Assembly: GCF_947499295.1 (NCBI RefSeq)
Contig: NZ_CANMNP010000002.1
Coordinates: 434,001 to 498,000, forward strand
Length of the DNA stretch: 64,000 nucleotides
Origin: an uncultured Roseibium sp.
Lineage (GTDB): Bacteria; Pseudomonadota; Alphaproteobacteria; Rhizobiales; Stappiaceae
Reading direction: 5' to 3'
Each line of letters starts with the position of its first letter. Within the stretch, counting starts at the first letter, position 1. Both the position numbers and the translations under genes were made by a program. The notes under the pieces were generated by a model, which was not told the DNA's origin, did not search any database, and saw nothing but the letters and a program-made list of their open reading frames with translations. Positions 36,601 to 44,619 of the stretch are shown one piece after another.

Positions 36601-37404
36601 ATGGTGACGATTACAACGGTCGAAACGCTCCAGGATGCAGCTGCAAACAAAGGCCAGGGAACTGCGTTCCTCGGTGGCGGCACTTTGCTCATGCGTGGTG
36701 TGAATTATGGTGATCAGAATGTGTCGCGCATCGTGCGGCTGCGGCAGCCCGAGAGCCTTGCGGGCGTGTCGTCGGAAGGAGAACGTGTCCGGCTTGGGGC
36801 ATGCGCGACCATGGCAACAATTCTGAAATCCGCAGATGTCGCTTTTTTGCACGCTGTGGCGCGTGCCGTCGGCGGTCCGGCGATCCGCAACATGGCAACT
36901 GTCGGCGGCAATGTTTTTGCCCCGCATCCTTATGGTGATTTTGCCGTCGCCTTGCTGGCATTGGACGCAAAACTGCGCATGTCGGATGGCAGTGAATTGG
37001 AGTTGGAGCGTCTGCTCGCCGCGCGCGAGACGGAAACGCGTCTCATTGAATCTGTTTCGGCTATGCGCCCTGCCGGCGATGATTTCCGGTTTCTCAAAGT
37101 CACCCGGGTTAAGCCGCGAGGGGCGTCGGTGCTCAGTATCGCCGCGTGGCTGCCCAGACGGGCAGGCCGTATCTCCGGTGCACGCGTTGCGTTTGGGGCC
37201 ATGGCGCCAACACCGGTTCGTACCCCAGCCGTCGAAGCCGCGCTCGAAGGTGTCAGTCTCGACCAAAACGGCATTGATCGCGCGCTTCAGAGTGTCGCCA
37301 ACGACCTGAACCCACCAGACGACAGTTTGGCCTCCGGTTGGTACCGCAAGGAAGTCGCACCCGTGCATCTCAAACGTCTGCTTCTCGGGCAAGGAACGCG
37401 CTGA
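36601..37404 (+). CDS. molybdenum hydroxylase FAD-binding (medium) subunit
   Basis: A 267-residue CoxM/XdhB-type subunit. FAD-binding motifs are FLGGGTLLM (residues 22-30) and NMATVGGNVFAPHPYGD (about 98-114), followed by the CO_deh_flav_C domain. It passes electrons from the Fe-S subunit to FAD and the final acceptor. It overlaps the Fe-S subunit gene as TGATG. Length is normal to slightly short for the family. Confidence 0.92.
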   Translation: MVTITTVETLQDAAANKGQGTAFLGGGTLLMRGVNYGDQNVSRIVRLRQPESLAGVSSEGERVRLGACATMATILKSADVAFLHAVARAVGGPAIRNMATVGGNVFAPHPYGDFAVALLALDAKLRMSDGSELELERLLAARETETRLIESVSAMRPAGDDFRFLKVTRVKPRGASVLSIAAWLPRRAGRISGARVAFGAMAPTPVRTPAVEAALEGVSLDQNGIDRALQSVANDLNPPDDSLASGWYRKEVAPVHLKRLLLGQGTR

Positions 37405-37886
37405 TGTCCAAGACACCCGTACAATTCTCACTCAATGGATCTCCGGCAGCGGTCTTTGTCGATGACGCACAGAACCTTCTTGATGTTCTCAGACGCGGTG
37501 TTGGCGACTTGTCGCCGAAATACGGCTGCGGACAGGGCACCTGTGGGTCCTGCACCGTGCTGATCGATGGCGAGCCGCATTTGAGTTGTCTGACATTGGC
37601 GGAAACCGTAGAGGGCCGCGCCGTTGAAACGACAAACGGCCTGGCCGAAGGTCCGCAGCTTCATGCGCTCCAGGAAGCGTTCATGGAAAATTTTGCAGCT
37701 CAGTGCGGCTACTGCACGCCGGGTATGCTGATGGCAGCCAAGGCCTTGCTAGATCGAACACCAAGGCCGAGCCGCGAAGAAGTCATCGAAGCCATCTCGG
37801 GGAACATTTGCCGATGTACCGGTTATGAACCCATAATCGACGCCATCCTGGCTGCGAGCGGTCAACCGACACGGAGGACCGGCTGA
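37404..37886 (+). CDS. molybdenum hydroxylase [2Fe-2S] (small) subunit
   Basis: A 160-residue CoxS/XdhC-type subunit with both clusters: the plant ferredoxin-type site CGQGTCGSCTVLIDG with the fourth Cys in LSCLTL, and the C-terminal helical site QCGYCTPGM with CRCTGY. TGATG couplings at both ends tie it to its neighbours. It starts at 37404. Confidence 0.95.
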   Translation: MSKTPVQFSLNGSPAAVFVDDAQNLLDVLRRGVGDLSPKYGCGQGTCGSCTVLIDGEPHLSCLTLAETVEGRAVETTNGLAEGPQLHALQEAFMENFAAQCGYCTPGMLMAAKALLDRTPRPSREEVIEAISGNICRCTGYEPIIDAILAASGQPTRRTG

Positions 37887-39781
37887 TGTCATCCGTGGAA
37901 TTCCGCAAGGATCTCTTCAACGACGAACGTGACGATAATCTGCAGGAGATCGGCAAGCCGACACGCAGGCAGGATATTCTGGGTCACGTAACGGGCCGCT
38001 CACCCTACTATGATGATCATCTCTTTGATGGCCTCTTGCACATGCGGTGTGTCCGGTCGCCCCACCATCATGCGCGGATCAGGTCAATCGATACTGGCAT
38101 GGCGGAGCGCATGCCCGGTGTCATCAGGGTGGTTCTCGCCCGTGATGTTCCGAACAATCTCAACACCTTGTTGTCGTTGATCAATTTCGGTAAAGACGAA
38201 GAGAAACTCATACAGGATACCAAGGTCGCCTACATCGGCGAGCCCGTCGCGGCCATTATTGCCGAAACCGACCGTCAGGCCCGTGACGCCTGCGCTGCAG
38301 TCAAGGTGGACTATGAGGTTCTGAACCACGTTCTGGATCCCGAAGAAGCGCTGTCTTCCGACGCACCGGTTGTCAACGAGATCTATCCGAACAACACGTT
38401 CGATTATCACGACCTCTACGATCATCAGAAACTCAGGTTCGGAGACGTCGAAAAAGGTTTTGCTGAGGCAGATCATATCGTCGAGGGCGAATACCAGATG
38501 TCGCCGATTGAACAGGCTCCGATCGAGACCTGCGGTGCCATTGCAGCCCCGGAAACCAATGACAGATACGTCTGCTACACCTCCACGCAAGCGCTGTTCT
38601 TCTCACTCGGGACGACCGCAAAGCTCCTGAATATGGCTTCGTCACGGCTTCACTTCATCGGCGGGACTGTCGGCGGTGGTTTTGGCGGCAAGGTCGACAG
38701 CATTGTGGAACCGCTGTCTGTCCTTGGAGCTGTATTGACCGGACGGCCTGTGAAATTCATGTGGGACCGCACCGAGGAAATGCAGGTCGGAGCCCCGCGC
38801 GGAGCGGAGCGCTGGCGGATCAAGGATGGCGTTGCAAGAGATGGCCGTATTCTGGCCCGGGCCTTTACCGGTTTCTTCGATGCGGGCGCCTACACCCGGC
38901 TCTCTTCATACGCGATCATCAAGTGTTCGGCGCATTTGCCCGGGCCATACACCATCCCCAATGTGGCCTCGAACGTCTTTTGTGTCTTCACAAACCGCAC
39001 GCCCGCGACCGCAATGCGCGGCTTCGGCATCACAGGTGTCGACTTCGCCATCGAATGTCACATGGACAAGGTTGCGGAAACGGTCGGCCTGAATCCGATC
39101 GAGCTTCGGATCCTCAATGCCTATCGCGACGGCGATATGAAGCCGCACCGCAGGTTGGCAAAGAACACGGCCCTGATCGAGTGCTGCCAGGTCGCGGCAC
39201 AAAAATCCGGTTGGAGCATCGGGGCCGATGCCACACGGCAGTCATCCCTTTTGGGTGGCGGGGGGGCAAGGGCGGAGATCCCGGAAACGGTAACCGACAG
39301 TGCCGGGCGAATAGGAGAGCGGAGGCGTGCACCTGTCCCGACAGCGCCGGGAGAAGGCGCTGCCAGCAAGGGGCATGTTCGTGCGGGGACACAAGGTATA
39401 CCAATCGTTGCTGCCGCTCCCCAGGACGAAGACATGGTCATCGACCCTGCCCGCACGGGCTATAGGGGACCATCGTCCACACCGACAAGAATTCCCGATG
39501 CTGCGATGACGCCAGATCATTCGCTTCAGCCTGCGGCAGCCGCGGCAGCTCCGCCACCGGCAAGCCGGCCCGGCCCCGTGGCACCTCCAAGCAGCTCGCA
39601 ATATCAGCAAGCAAAGCCACCTCCTCCTGCAGCTCAAATGGCTCCTGAGCCACCTGCTGCCCAACCCCCGGCAGTGCCGCAGCAACCCGCATCACAGCCC
39701 TACAAACCGGAGAAACCATTTTCACGCGGTGTCAATCGACCTGGCGTTTCCAGGTTCTTGTCCGGTTCAAGGAGACGCTGA
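37886..39781 (+). CDS. molybdenum hydroxylase large subunit, N-terminal part with proline-rich tail
   Basis: A 631-residue protein. Residues 1-445 match the N-terminal half of xanthine dehydrogenase/CoxL-type subunits: GRSPYYDDHLFDGLLHMRCVRSPHHHA, the GGTVGGGFGGK motif, and AMRGFGITG. The latter replaces the CSFR loop of CO dehydrogenase, so this is not a CODH. The match stops after KSGWSI. Residues about 450-631 are a Pro/Ala/Gln-rich tail (AAAAAAPPP, PPPPAAQ, PAVPQQPAS) ending SGSRRR, without family counterpart. The C-terminal half of the enzyme is the next gene. A 7-G run near 39260 marks the start of the tail. The two parts presumably associate as in the two-chain nicotinate dehydrogenase NdhL/NdhM. 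Confidence 0.85.
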   Translation: MSSVEFRKDLFNDERDDNLQEIGKPTRRQDILGHVTGRSPYYDDHLFDGLLHMRCVRSPHHHARIRSIDTGMAERMPGVIRVVLARDVPNNLNTLLSLINFGKDEEKLIQDTKVAYIGEPVAAIIAETDRQARDACAAVKVDYEVLNHVLDPEEALSSDAPVVNEIYPNNTFDYHDLYDHQKLRFGDVEKGFAEADHIVEGEYQMSPIEQAPIETCGAIAAPETNDRYVCYTSTQALFFSLGTTAKLLNMASSRLHFIGGTVGGGFGGKVDSIVEPLSVLGAVLTGRPVKFMWDRTEEMQVGAPRGAERWRIKDGVARDGRILARAFTGFFDAGAYTRLSSYAIIKCSAHLPGPYTIPNVASNVFCVFTNRTPATAMRGFGITGVDFAIECHMDKVAETVGLNPIELRILNAYRDGDMKPHRRLAKNTALIECCQVAAQKSGWSIGADATRQSSLLGGGGARAEIPETVTDSAGRIGERRRAPVPTAPGEGAASKGHVRAGTQGIPIVAAAPQDEDMVIDPARTGYRGPSSTPTRIPDAAMTPDHSLQPAAAAAAPPPASRPGPVAPPSSSQYQQAKPPPPAAQMAPEPPAAQPPAVPQQPASQPYKPEKPFSRGVNRPGVSRFLSGSRRR

Positions 39782-39783
39782 TC

Positions 39784-40806
39784 ATGACTGTTCACAAGGG
39801 CCGCGGTTTTGCCTGCATCAACTATCCGATTGGCATGAACCTTGGTGGTGACCCTAGTCAGGCACTGGTTCATTCAACACCGGACGGCAAGTTCATGGTG
39901 TCCTTGTCCTCGATCGACCTCGGACAAGGTATGAAGTCGGTGACCCGTCAGATCGCGGCGGAAACGCTCGGGGTCCCGGTGTCGGACGTCTATGTCGATA
40001 CCGCTGACAGCGACACGGGCCCGCATTGCATGGGCTCCTTCGCATCCCGTGGTACGCACCGGGTCGGTAATGCCGTGATCCGGGCGGCGACGGAAGCTCG
40101 AAAGGCGCTGCTGGAAGCCGCCGCTGAAGAACTTGAAGTCAACGCTTCGGACCTGGACACCGACGGTCAGGGAAACATTCACGTCAAAGGTGCCCCCAGC
40201 CGAACCATTACAGTTGCCGATACCGCAATTGCTGCGCAATTCAAGCAAGGGCGGACGTTGTCGGGCAGGGGGATTTTTCTGATCCCCCCTTCAGATGTTG
40301 ACCCGGATACAGGTGAAATGACGCCAGTATCGTGTTTTGCGCATGCCGCATTGGTCGTTGATCTGGAAGTGGATGACGAGACCGGCGAGGTCACTGTCAG
40401 AGAAATAAACTCCGCTTATGAGGTGGGCCGCGCGCTCAATCCGCGTCTTGTTGAACAGCAACTGATCGGCGGTGCATGGATGGGTGTTTCCCATGCGCTT
40501 TATGAAACGACGGAACCCTACTATCCGGACAGGAGCCACGCTCCCACAGACTTCAATGCCTATCTGATGCCTGGCCCGGGTGAAGTGGTTGATCACAACA
40601 TTGCCGTCCTGGAACGGCCAGCTGAAGACGCGCCATTTGGCGGCAAGGGGCCTGGTGAGATGTGTGCCAACCCTGTTCTGCCGGCTATTGCCAACGCCGT
40701 CTACAACGCTGTCGGCGTGCGCTGCGACACGCTGCCGATCACGCCGGAAAAGGTACTGCGCAGATTGATCGCCAACGGTGGTGCCCGCCCACAGGGAGTG
40801 CGGTGA
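39784..40806 (+). CDS. molybdenum hydroxylase large subunit, C-terminal part
   Basis: A 340-residue protein that begins at KGRGFACINYPIG, exactly where the second MoCo-binding domain of the xanthine dehydrogenase family resumes. It contains SSIDLGQGMKSVTRQIAAETLG, GSFASRGTHRVGNAV and GGKGPGEMCANP, where Glu is the expected catalytic base at molybdenum. AAGGAG lies 9 bases upstream of its ATG, inside the previous gene's tail, so it is translated as its own chain. Both parts are needed for a complete active site. Confidence 0.88.
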   Translation: MTVHKGRGFACINYPIGMNLGGDPSQALVHSTPDGKFMVSLSSIDLGQGMKSVTRQIAAETLGVPVSDVYVDTADSDTGPHCMGSFASRGTHRVGNAVIRAATEARKALLEAAAEELEVNASDLDTDGQGNIHVKGAPSRTITVADTAIAAQFKQGRTLSGRGIFLIPPSDVDPDTGEMTPVSCFAHAALVVDLEVDDETGEVTVREINSAYEVGRALNPRLVEQQLIGGAWMGVSHALYETTEPYYPDRSHAPTDFNAYLMPGPGEVVDHNIAVLERPAEDAPFGGKGPGEMCANPVLPAIANAVYNAVGVRCDTLPITPEKVLRRLIANGGARPQGVR

Positions 40807-40809
40807 TCC

Positions 40810-41691
40810 ATGCCCGTGAAGCCGTCCATCGTTGGAATTGATGGTCCAGACCGCCTGAGGGACGCGCTGAATGCCGCGCAGTATATTGCAGGCGACGACC
40901 TGTCGACGGCGGCCTATCTGGCCTTGGCCCTTGGAAAACCCTTGTTGCTCGAAGGAGCACCCGGTGTCGGCAAGACGGAAGCTGCCAAGGCCATTGCCTC
41001 GGTGCTTGGACGCCGTGTCGTGCGGCTGCAATGTTTTGAGGGCATAGACGCAGCATCCGCTCTCTACGAATGGAACTACACGCGGCAAATGCTCGCCATT
41101 CGGCAGGCCGGTGATGATTACATCAACATCTACGACGATCAGTTCCTGTTGCAACGCCCCATGCTGGAAGCACTACGCTCTCCTGAGGATTGTATTCTTC
41201 TGATCGACGAGATTGACCGATCCGACCAGGAATTCGAAGCCTTTCTTCTGGAGTTTCTGTCCGATTTTGCCATCTCCATTCCGGAAACCGGAACGGTGAG
41301 GGCGCTGCGCCCACCCGTTGTTGTTCTGACATCCAACCGGACACGCGACCTGCATGAAGCGTTGCGCCGGCGTTGTGTCTATCACTGGATCGACTACCCG
41401 GACATTCATCTGGAATCGCGGATCGTGATGGCGCGGGCCAGCTCTGTCGCTGAAGCAACTGCCGCGGCCGTTTCAGCAGCGGTGGCCAAACTCAGGACGG
41501 AGCCTCTTGCCAAACCGCCCGGCATTGCTGAAACGGTGGAGTGGGCCGAGGCCGCCACTCTGCTTCATGATCAGGGAGCAACTTGGCCCGAGGCGTTCCG
41601 CCGTGCGATCGGCGTTGCACTCAAGGACCATGACGACCTGGCGTTCCTGGAAGAGCGTATGGACAGCTTCATGCCGCAGGAGGCCGCATGA
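40810..41691 (+). CDS. MoxR-type AAA+ ATPase (CoxD-like)
   Basis: A 293-residue AAA+ ATPase with Walker A GAPGVGKTE (about residues 48-56), Walker B ILLIDEIDRSD and sensor 1 VVLTSNRTRD. CoxD-type ATPases act with CoxE in finishing the molybdenum-site of CO dehydrogenase and related hydroxylases. It overlaps the VWA gene by four bases (ATGA). Role here: maturation of the split hydroxylase, inferred from the fixed gene pairing. Confidence 0.88.
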   Translation: MPVKPSIVGIDGPDRLRDALNAAQYIAGDDLSTAAYLALALGKPLLLEGAPGVGKTEAAKAIASVLGRRVVRLQCFEGIDAASALYEWNYTRQMLAIRQAGDDYINIYDDQFLLQRPMLEALRSPEDCILLIDEIDRSDQEFEAFLLEFLSDFAISIPETGTVRALRPPVVVLTSNRTRDLHEALRRRCVYHWIDYPDIHLESRIVMARASSVAEATAAAVSAAVAKLRTEPLAKPPGIAETVEWAEAATLLHDQGATWPEAFRRAIGVALKDHDDLAFLEERMDSFMPQEAA

Positions 41692-42791
41692 CGCTTCCTG
41701 CCGCAACCAGACCCTTTGTCGAGTTTCCCGCGATCCTTCGTGCGCATGGATTTCCTGTCGCACCCGATCAGACGATGGGCTTCGTTGAAGCTGTGGGTCT
41801 GCTGGGGCCAAGAGACATGCGCGATATCAGAAACGCGGCAATTTCCATGCTGTCGGTGCCCAGAGAGCGACACCTTGAGTTCGATGCTTTGTTCAGGGCC
41901 TATTTCCTCGGTCAGGGTCTTGCCACGTCGATTGAAGATGGCGACGAAGAGGACGATCTCGAAGCCTTTGAGCCGACCGGAGCGCGGGTGGATGTTGAAG
42001 AGGGGGCGGACGAAGACGAAACCGGCGACCTCGCAACATCCGCAGAGCTTCTAAGCCGCCGGCAATTCGTTCCGGCAGACGCAAACGATGCCCTGAGACA
42101 CCTCGCTCGTCGGGCGGAGAGGGATCTGCCCAGACGCCTTTCCTATAGGCGGAGTTTTTCGCAGCGTGGCGACCGCATCGATATGCGCAAGGCATTGAGA
42201 CAGGCACTGCGCCGGGATGGCGAGGTCTTCGACCTTCCGGTGACCCGCAGGAAAACACGACAGCGCCGTATTCTTCTTCTGGTGGATGTCTCCGGGTCTA
42301 TGACGGACCAGAGCGAAGCGACAATGCGGTTTGCGCACGCGCTGACCCAGGCCGCTGATCGCGTGGAAACATTCACATTCGGGACCCGGCTCACGCGCAT
42401 CTCGCAGTCTCTGCGCATCAGAAATGCCGATCAGGCTCTTCAAACTGTTGGGGCCAGCGTTGCGGATTTTGATGGCGGTACCCGCATTGGCGATGCGCTT
42501 CAGGCGTTTCTTTCAGTGCCAAGGTTTGCGGGTCAGGCGAGAGGAGCAGCTGTGCTGATCCTGTCTGACGGACTGGAGCGGGGTGACCCTGCATCGCTTT
42601 TTGAAGCGGTCCGGAAGCTATCACGCTTGTGCTGGCGCCTGGATTGGCTGACCCCTCTGGCCGCCGATCCGCATTACGAGCCGCGAACCGAAGCATTGTC
42701 GGCCTGCCTGCCCTATCTCGACAGCCTAGTCCCGGGCGACAGGATCGAGGTGCTTTGCACTCATGTTCTCAGCCTATCGAGGTCTTCATGA
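41688..42791 (+). CDS. VWA-domain maturation protein (CoxE-like)
   Basis: A 367-residue protein: an N-terminal helical part, an acidic stretch at about 84-118 (DGDEEDDLEAFE), and a VWA domain with an intact MIDAS motif DVSGSMTDQS (about residues 200-209). CoxE partners the CoxD ATPase. It overlaps both neighbours by ATGA, a tight operon arrangement. Confidence 0.88.
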   Translation: MTLPAATRPFVEFPAILRAHGFPVAPDQTMGFVEAVGLLGPRDMRDIRNAAISMLSVPRERHLEFDALFRAYFLGQGLATSIEDGDEEDDLEAFEPTGARVDVEEGADEDETGDLATSAELLSRRQFVPADANDALRHLARRAERDLPRRLSYRRSFSQRGDRIDMRKALRQALRRDGEVFDLPVTRRKTRQRRILLLVDVSGSMTDQSEATMRFAHALTQAADRVETFTFGTRLTRISQSLRIRNADQALQTVGASVADFDGGTRIGDALQAFLSVPRFAGQARGAAVLILSDGLERGDPASLFEAVRKLSRLCWRLDWLTPLAADPHYEPRTEALSACLPYLDSLVPGDRIEVLCTHVLSLSRSS

Positions 42792-43663
42792 TAGATGCCC
42801 ATCATCATATCTGGTTGCAGAAGGATCTGCCGTGGCTTCTGGGCCCGGAACAACCGCGCATTTTCGGACCTTATGAAGCGATCAAACGCGACTACCTTGT
42901 CGATGAGTTTCAGGCCGATCTGAGCGGAACCGGGATAACCAAGTCGGTATATGTGCAGGCCAACTGGGCGCCGAACTGGTTTGAGGACGAAGTTGCCTGG
43001 GTGCAATCGGTTGCCGATGCTTCAGGGTGGCCGCACGGCATAGTCGGCTATGCCGATTTCACGGTCGAAGATGTCAGGCCGCAATTGGACAGGTTGAAAC
43101 GCTACCCGCTCATGCGCGGGCTGCGTCAGCAGCTGCACTGGCACGAAAACCCGCTCTACAGGTTTGCCGCCAGACCGGACCTGCCTGCCGATCCATTGGT
43201 TCAAAAGAACATTGCATACCTGGCCGACTACGACTGGAGCTTCGATTTGCAGGTGTTTCCTTCGCAAATGGACGATGCTGCCGATATGGCGGAGAACTGT
43301 CCCGATGTTCAGTTCGTGCTGATGCATGCGGGCATGCTGGAGGACACCAGCCAGAACGGCCTCAAGCTGTGGCGCAAGGGCATGCGGCGCTTGGCCGAGT
43401 GCGACAACGTTGCGACCAAACTATCGGCATTCGGCACCTTCATTCACCAGAACGATCCGGAATTTATCGCCTTCATGATCAAGCAAAGCGTCAGCCTGTT
43501 CGGTGCAGAAAGATGCATGTTCGGATCGAATTTCCCCATCGAAAAACTCTGGACCACATACGCAGATCTGTTTGCCGCCTTTCAGGACGGAGCAAAGGGA
43601 CTGACCAAGGCAAAAAGGCAGTCAATTTTCAACGATACGGCCGAGCGGATCTATCGGCTTTAG
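42788..43663 (+). CDS. amidohydrolase family 2 protein
   Basis: A 291-residue TIM-barrel metal-dependent hydrolase starting MIDAHHHIWL with the metal-binding HxH, and with the later motifs FVLMHAGM and FGSNFPIEKL that supply a His and the catalytic Asp position (here Asn in GSNFP). Relatives include 2-pyrone-4,6-dicarboxylate hydrolase and sugar lactonases. The Asn at the usual Asp site of GSDFP is typical of several lactonase members. It probably opens a lactone or amide ring formed by the hydroxylase; the substrate is unknown. Confidence 0.85.
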   Translation: MIDAHHHIWLQKDLPWLLGPEQPRIFGPYEAIKRDYLVDEFQADLSGTGITKSVYVQANWAPNWFEDEVAWVQSVADASGWPHGIVGYADFTVEDVRPQLDRLKRYPLMRGLRQQLHWHENPLYRFAARPDLPADPLVQKNIAYLADYDWSFDLQVFPSQMDDAADMAENCPDVQFVLMHAGMLEDTSQNGLKLWRKGMRRLAECDNVATKLSAFGTFIHQNDPEFIAFMIKQSVSLFGAERCMFGSNFPIEKLWTTYADLFAAFQDGAKGLTKAKRQSIFNDTAERIYRL

Positions 43664-43707
43664 CCGTTGTCTGCCGTCCGGTCTTTCATTCCATGGGAGT
43701 AATAGAA

Positions 43708-44556
43708 ATGGCCCTTACCATCCACGTTCTGGACTACGGAGACATAGAGCTGGAGACATCGTTTCTCGTGCTCGGTCACGAATGCGGCAGAGTCCGCAGA
43801 GTGCCTGTCTATGGATTTCTGATCCTGGGCGGCACGCATCCTGTTCTCGTAGACACAGGCTATCGTGACAATGCGATCATGGAAAGCCTCGGCATGCGAG
43901 GGCTTCAGTTTCACGACAACATGATTGAAAACCAGCTTGCCAAACATGGTCTGAAACTGGGCGACATTCGTTACATCCTGCACACCCACTTGCATATCGA
44001 CCATGCCGGCAAGGACGACAAGTTTCCGATGAACACCACTGTTGTTCTGAACCGGAAGGAAATGGAATTCTCTGTCTCCGGCATCATGTATCCGCAATAT
44101 CCGAAGCCCGATATCATGCATCTTGTCGAACGGATTTACGAACCGGAGGCGATGCGCTTTCTGGATCTGGAGATCACCGGCGCGGAAGAAATCATTCCGG
44201 GTGTCTGGTGTGAAGCCGCAGGTGCGCACACCGAAGGGTCTATGAATGTCATCGTTGAGACCGCGGAGGGGCTCGCCTGCATCTGCGGCGATGTCATCTA
44301 CGACTTCAACGATCAGATCGTGAACCACGTTTACACCAACAACTGGATGGAACCCCGTGTGACCGGCAACCACGCCGGGTCGAAACGTGAGGAGAAAGGC
44401 GCCATCAAGAAGCTCCTCAACAACTACACCTTCCTGCTGCCGGTGCATGACAAGCCCGCGAAAATTCAAAACCAGCAGGTGGTCGGGCGGCTCGGTATGA
44501 GCGTGCCGGGACCAATGACGGAAACCGTGCCGGAAAGGCAATGGTTTCCGATGTGA
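43708..44556 (+). CDS. metallo-beta-lactamase-fold hydrolase (AHL-lactonase-like)
   Basis: A 282-residue hydrolase. The metal motif HTHLHIDHAG (about residues 91-100) is intact, with later His in GAHTEGSM and Asp in CGDVIYD as expected for a dinuclear zinc site. The pattern is like the N-acyl homoserine lactonase subgroup, but these enzymes hydrolyse various lactones and esters, so quorum quenching should not be assumed. GGGAG precedes the ATG. Confidence 0.85.
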   Translation: MALTIHVLDYGDIELETSFLVLGHECGRVRRVPVYGFLILGGTHPVLVDTGYRDNAIMESLGMRGLQFHDNMIENQLAKHGLKLGDIRYILHTHLHIDHAGKDDKFPMNTTVVLNRKEMEFSVSGIMYPQYPKPDIMHLVERIYEPEAMRFLDLEITGAEEIIPGVWCEAAGAHTEGSMNVIVETAEGLACICGDVIYDFNDQIVNHVYTNNWMEPRVTGNHAGSKREEKGAIKKLLNNYTFLLPVHDKPAKIQNQQVVGRLGMSVPGPMTETVPERQWFPM

Positions 44557-44619
44557 TTTGGGCTGGCGAGAACGGCTTTGAAAGCTGTGCCGGCAAACGG
44601 GTGAAATTGGGAGGAGCCC

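Noticed and set aside
37886..39781. Simple frameshift or pseudogene of the hydroxylase large subunit
   Set aside because: The tail stays in frame for 180 residues with biased composition and the second part has its own ribosome binding site; an error at the 7-G run is still listed as a check, but the split is the better reading.
36601..42791. Aerobic CO dehydrogenase cluster (coxMSLDE)
   Set aside because: Gene order fits, but the large subunit reads AMRGFG where CODH has the CSFR active-site loop, so CO oxidation is not supported.
43708..44556. Quorum-quenching AHL lactonase
   Set aside because: The motif fits the wider metallo-beta-lactamase lactonase group; the catabolic context gives no reason to claim AHL as substrate.
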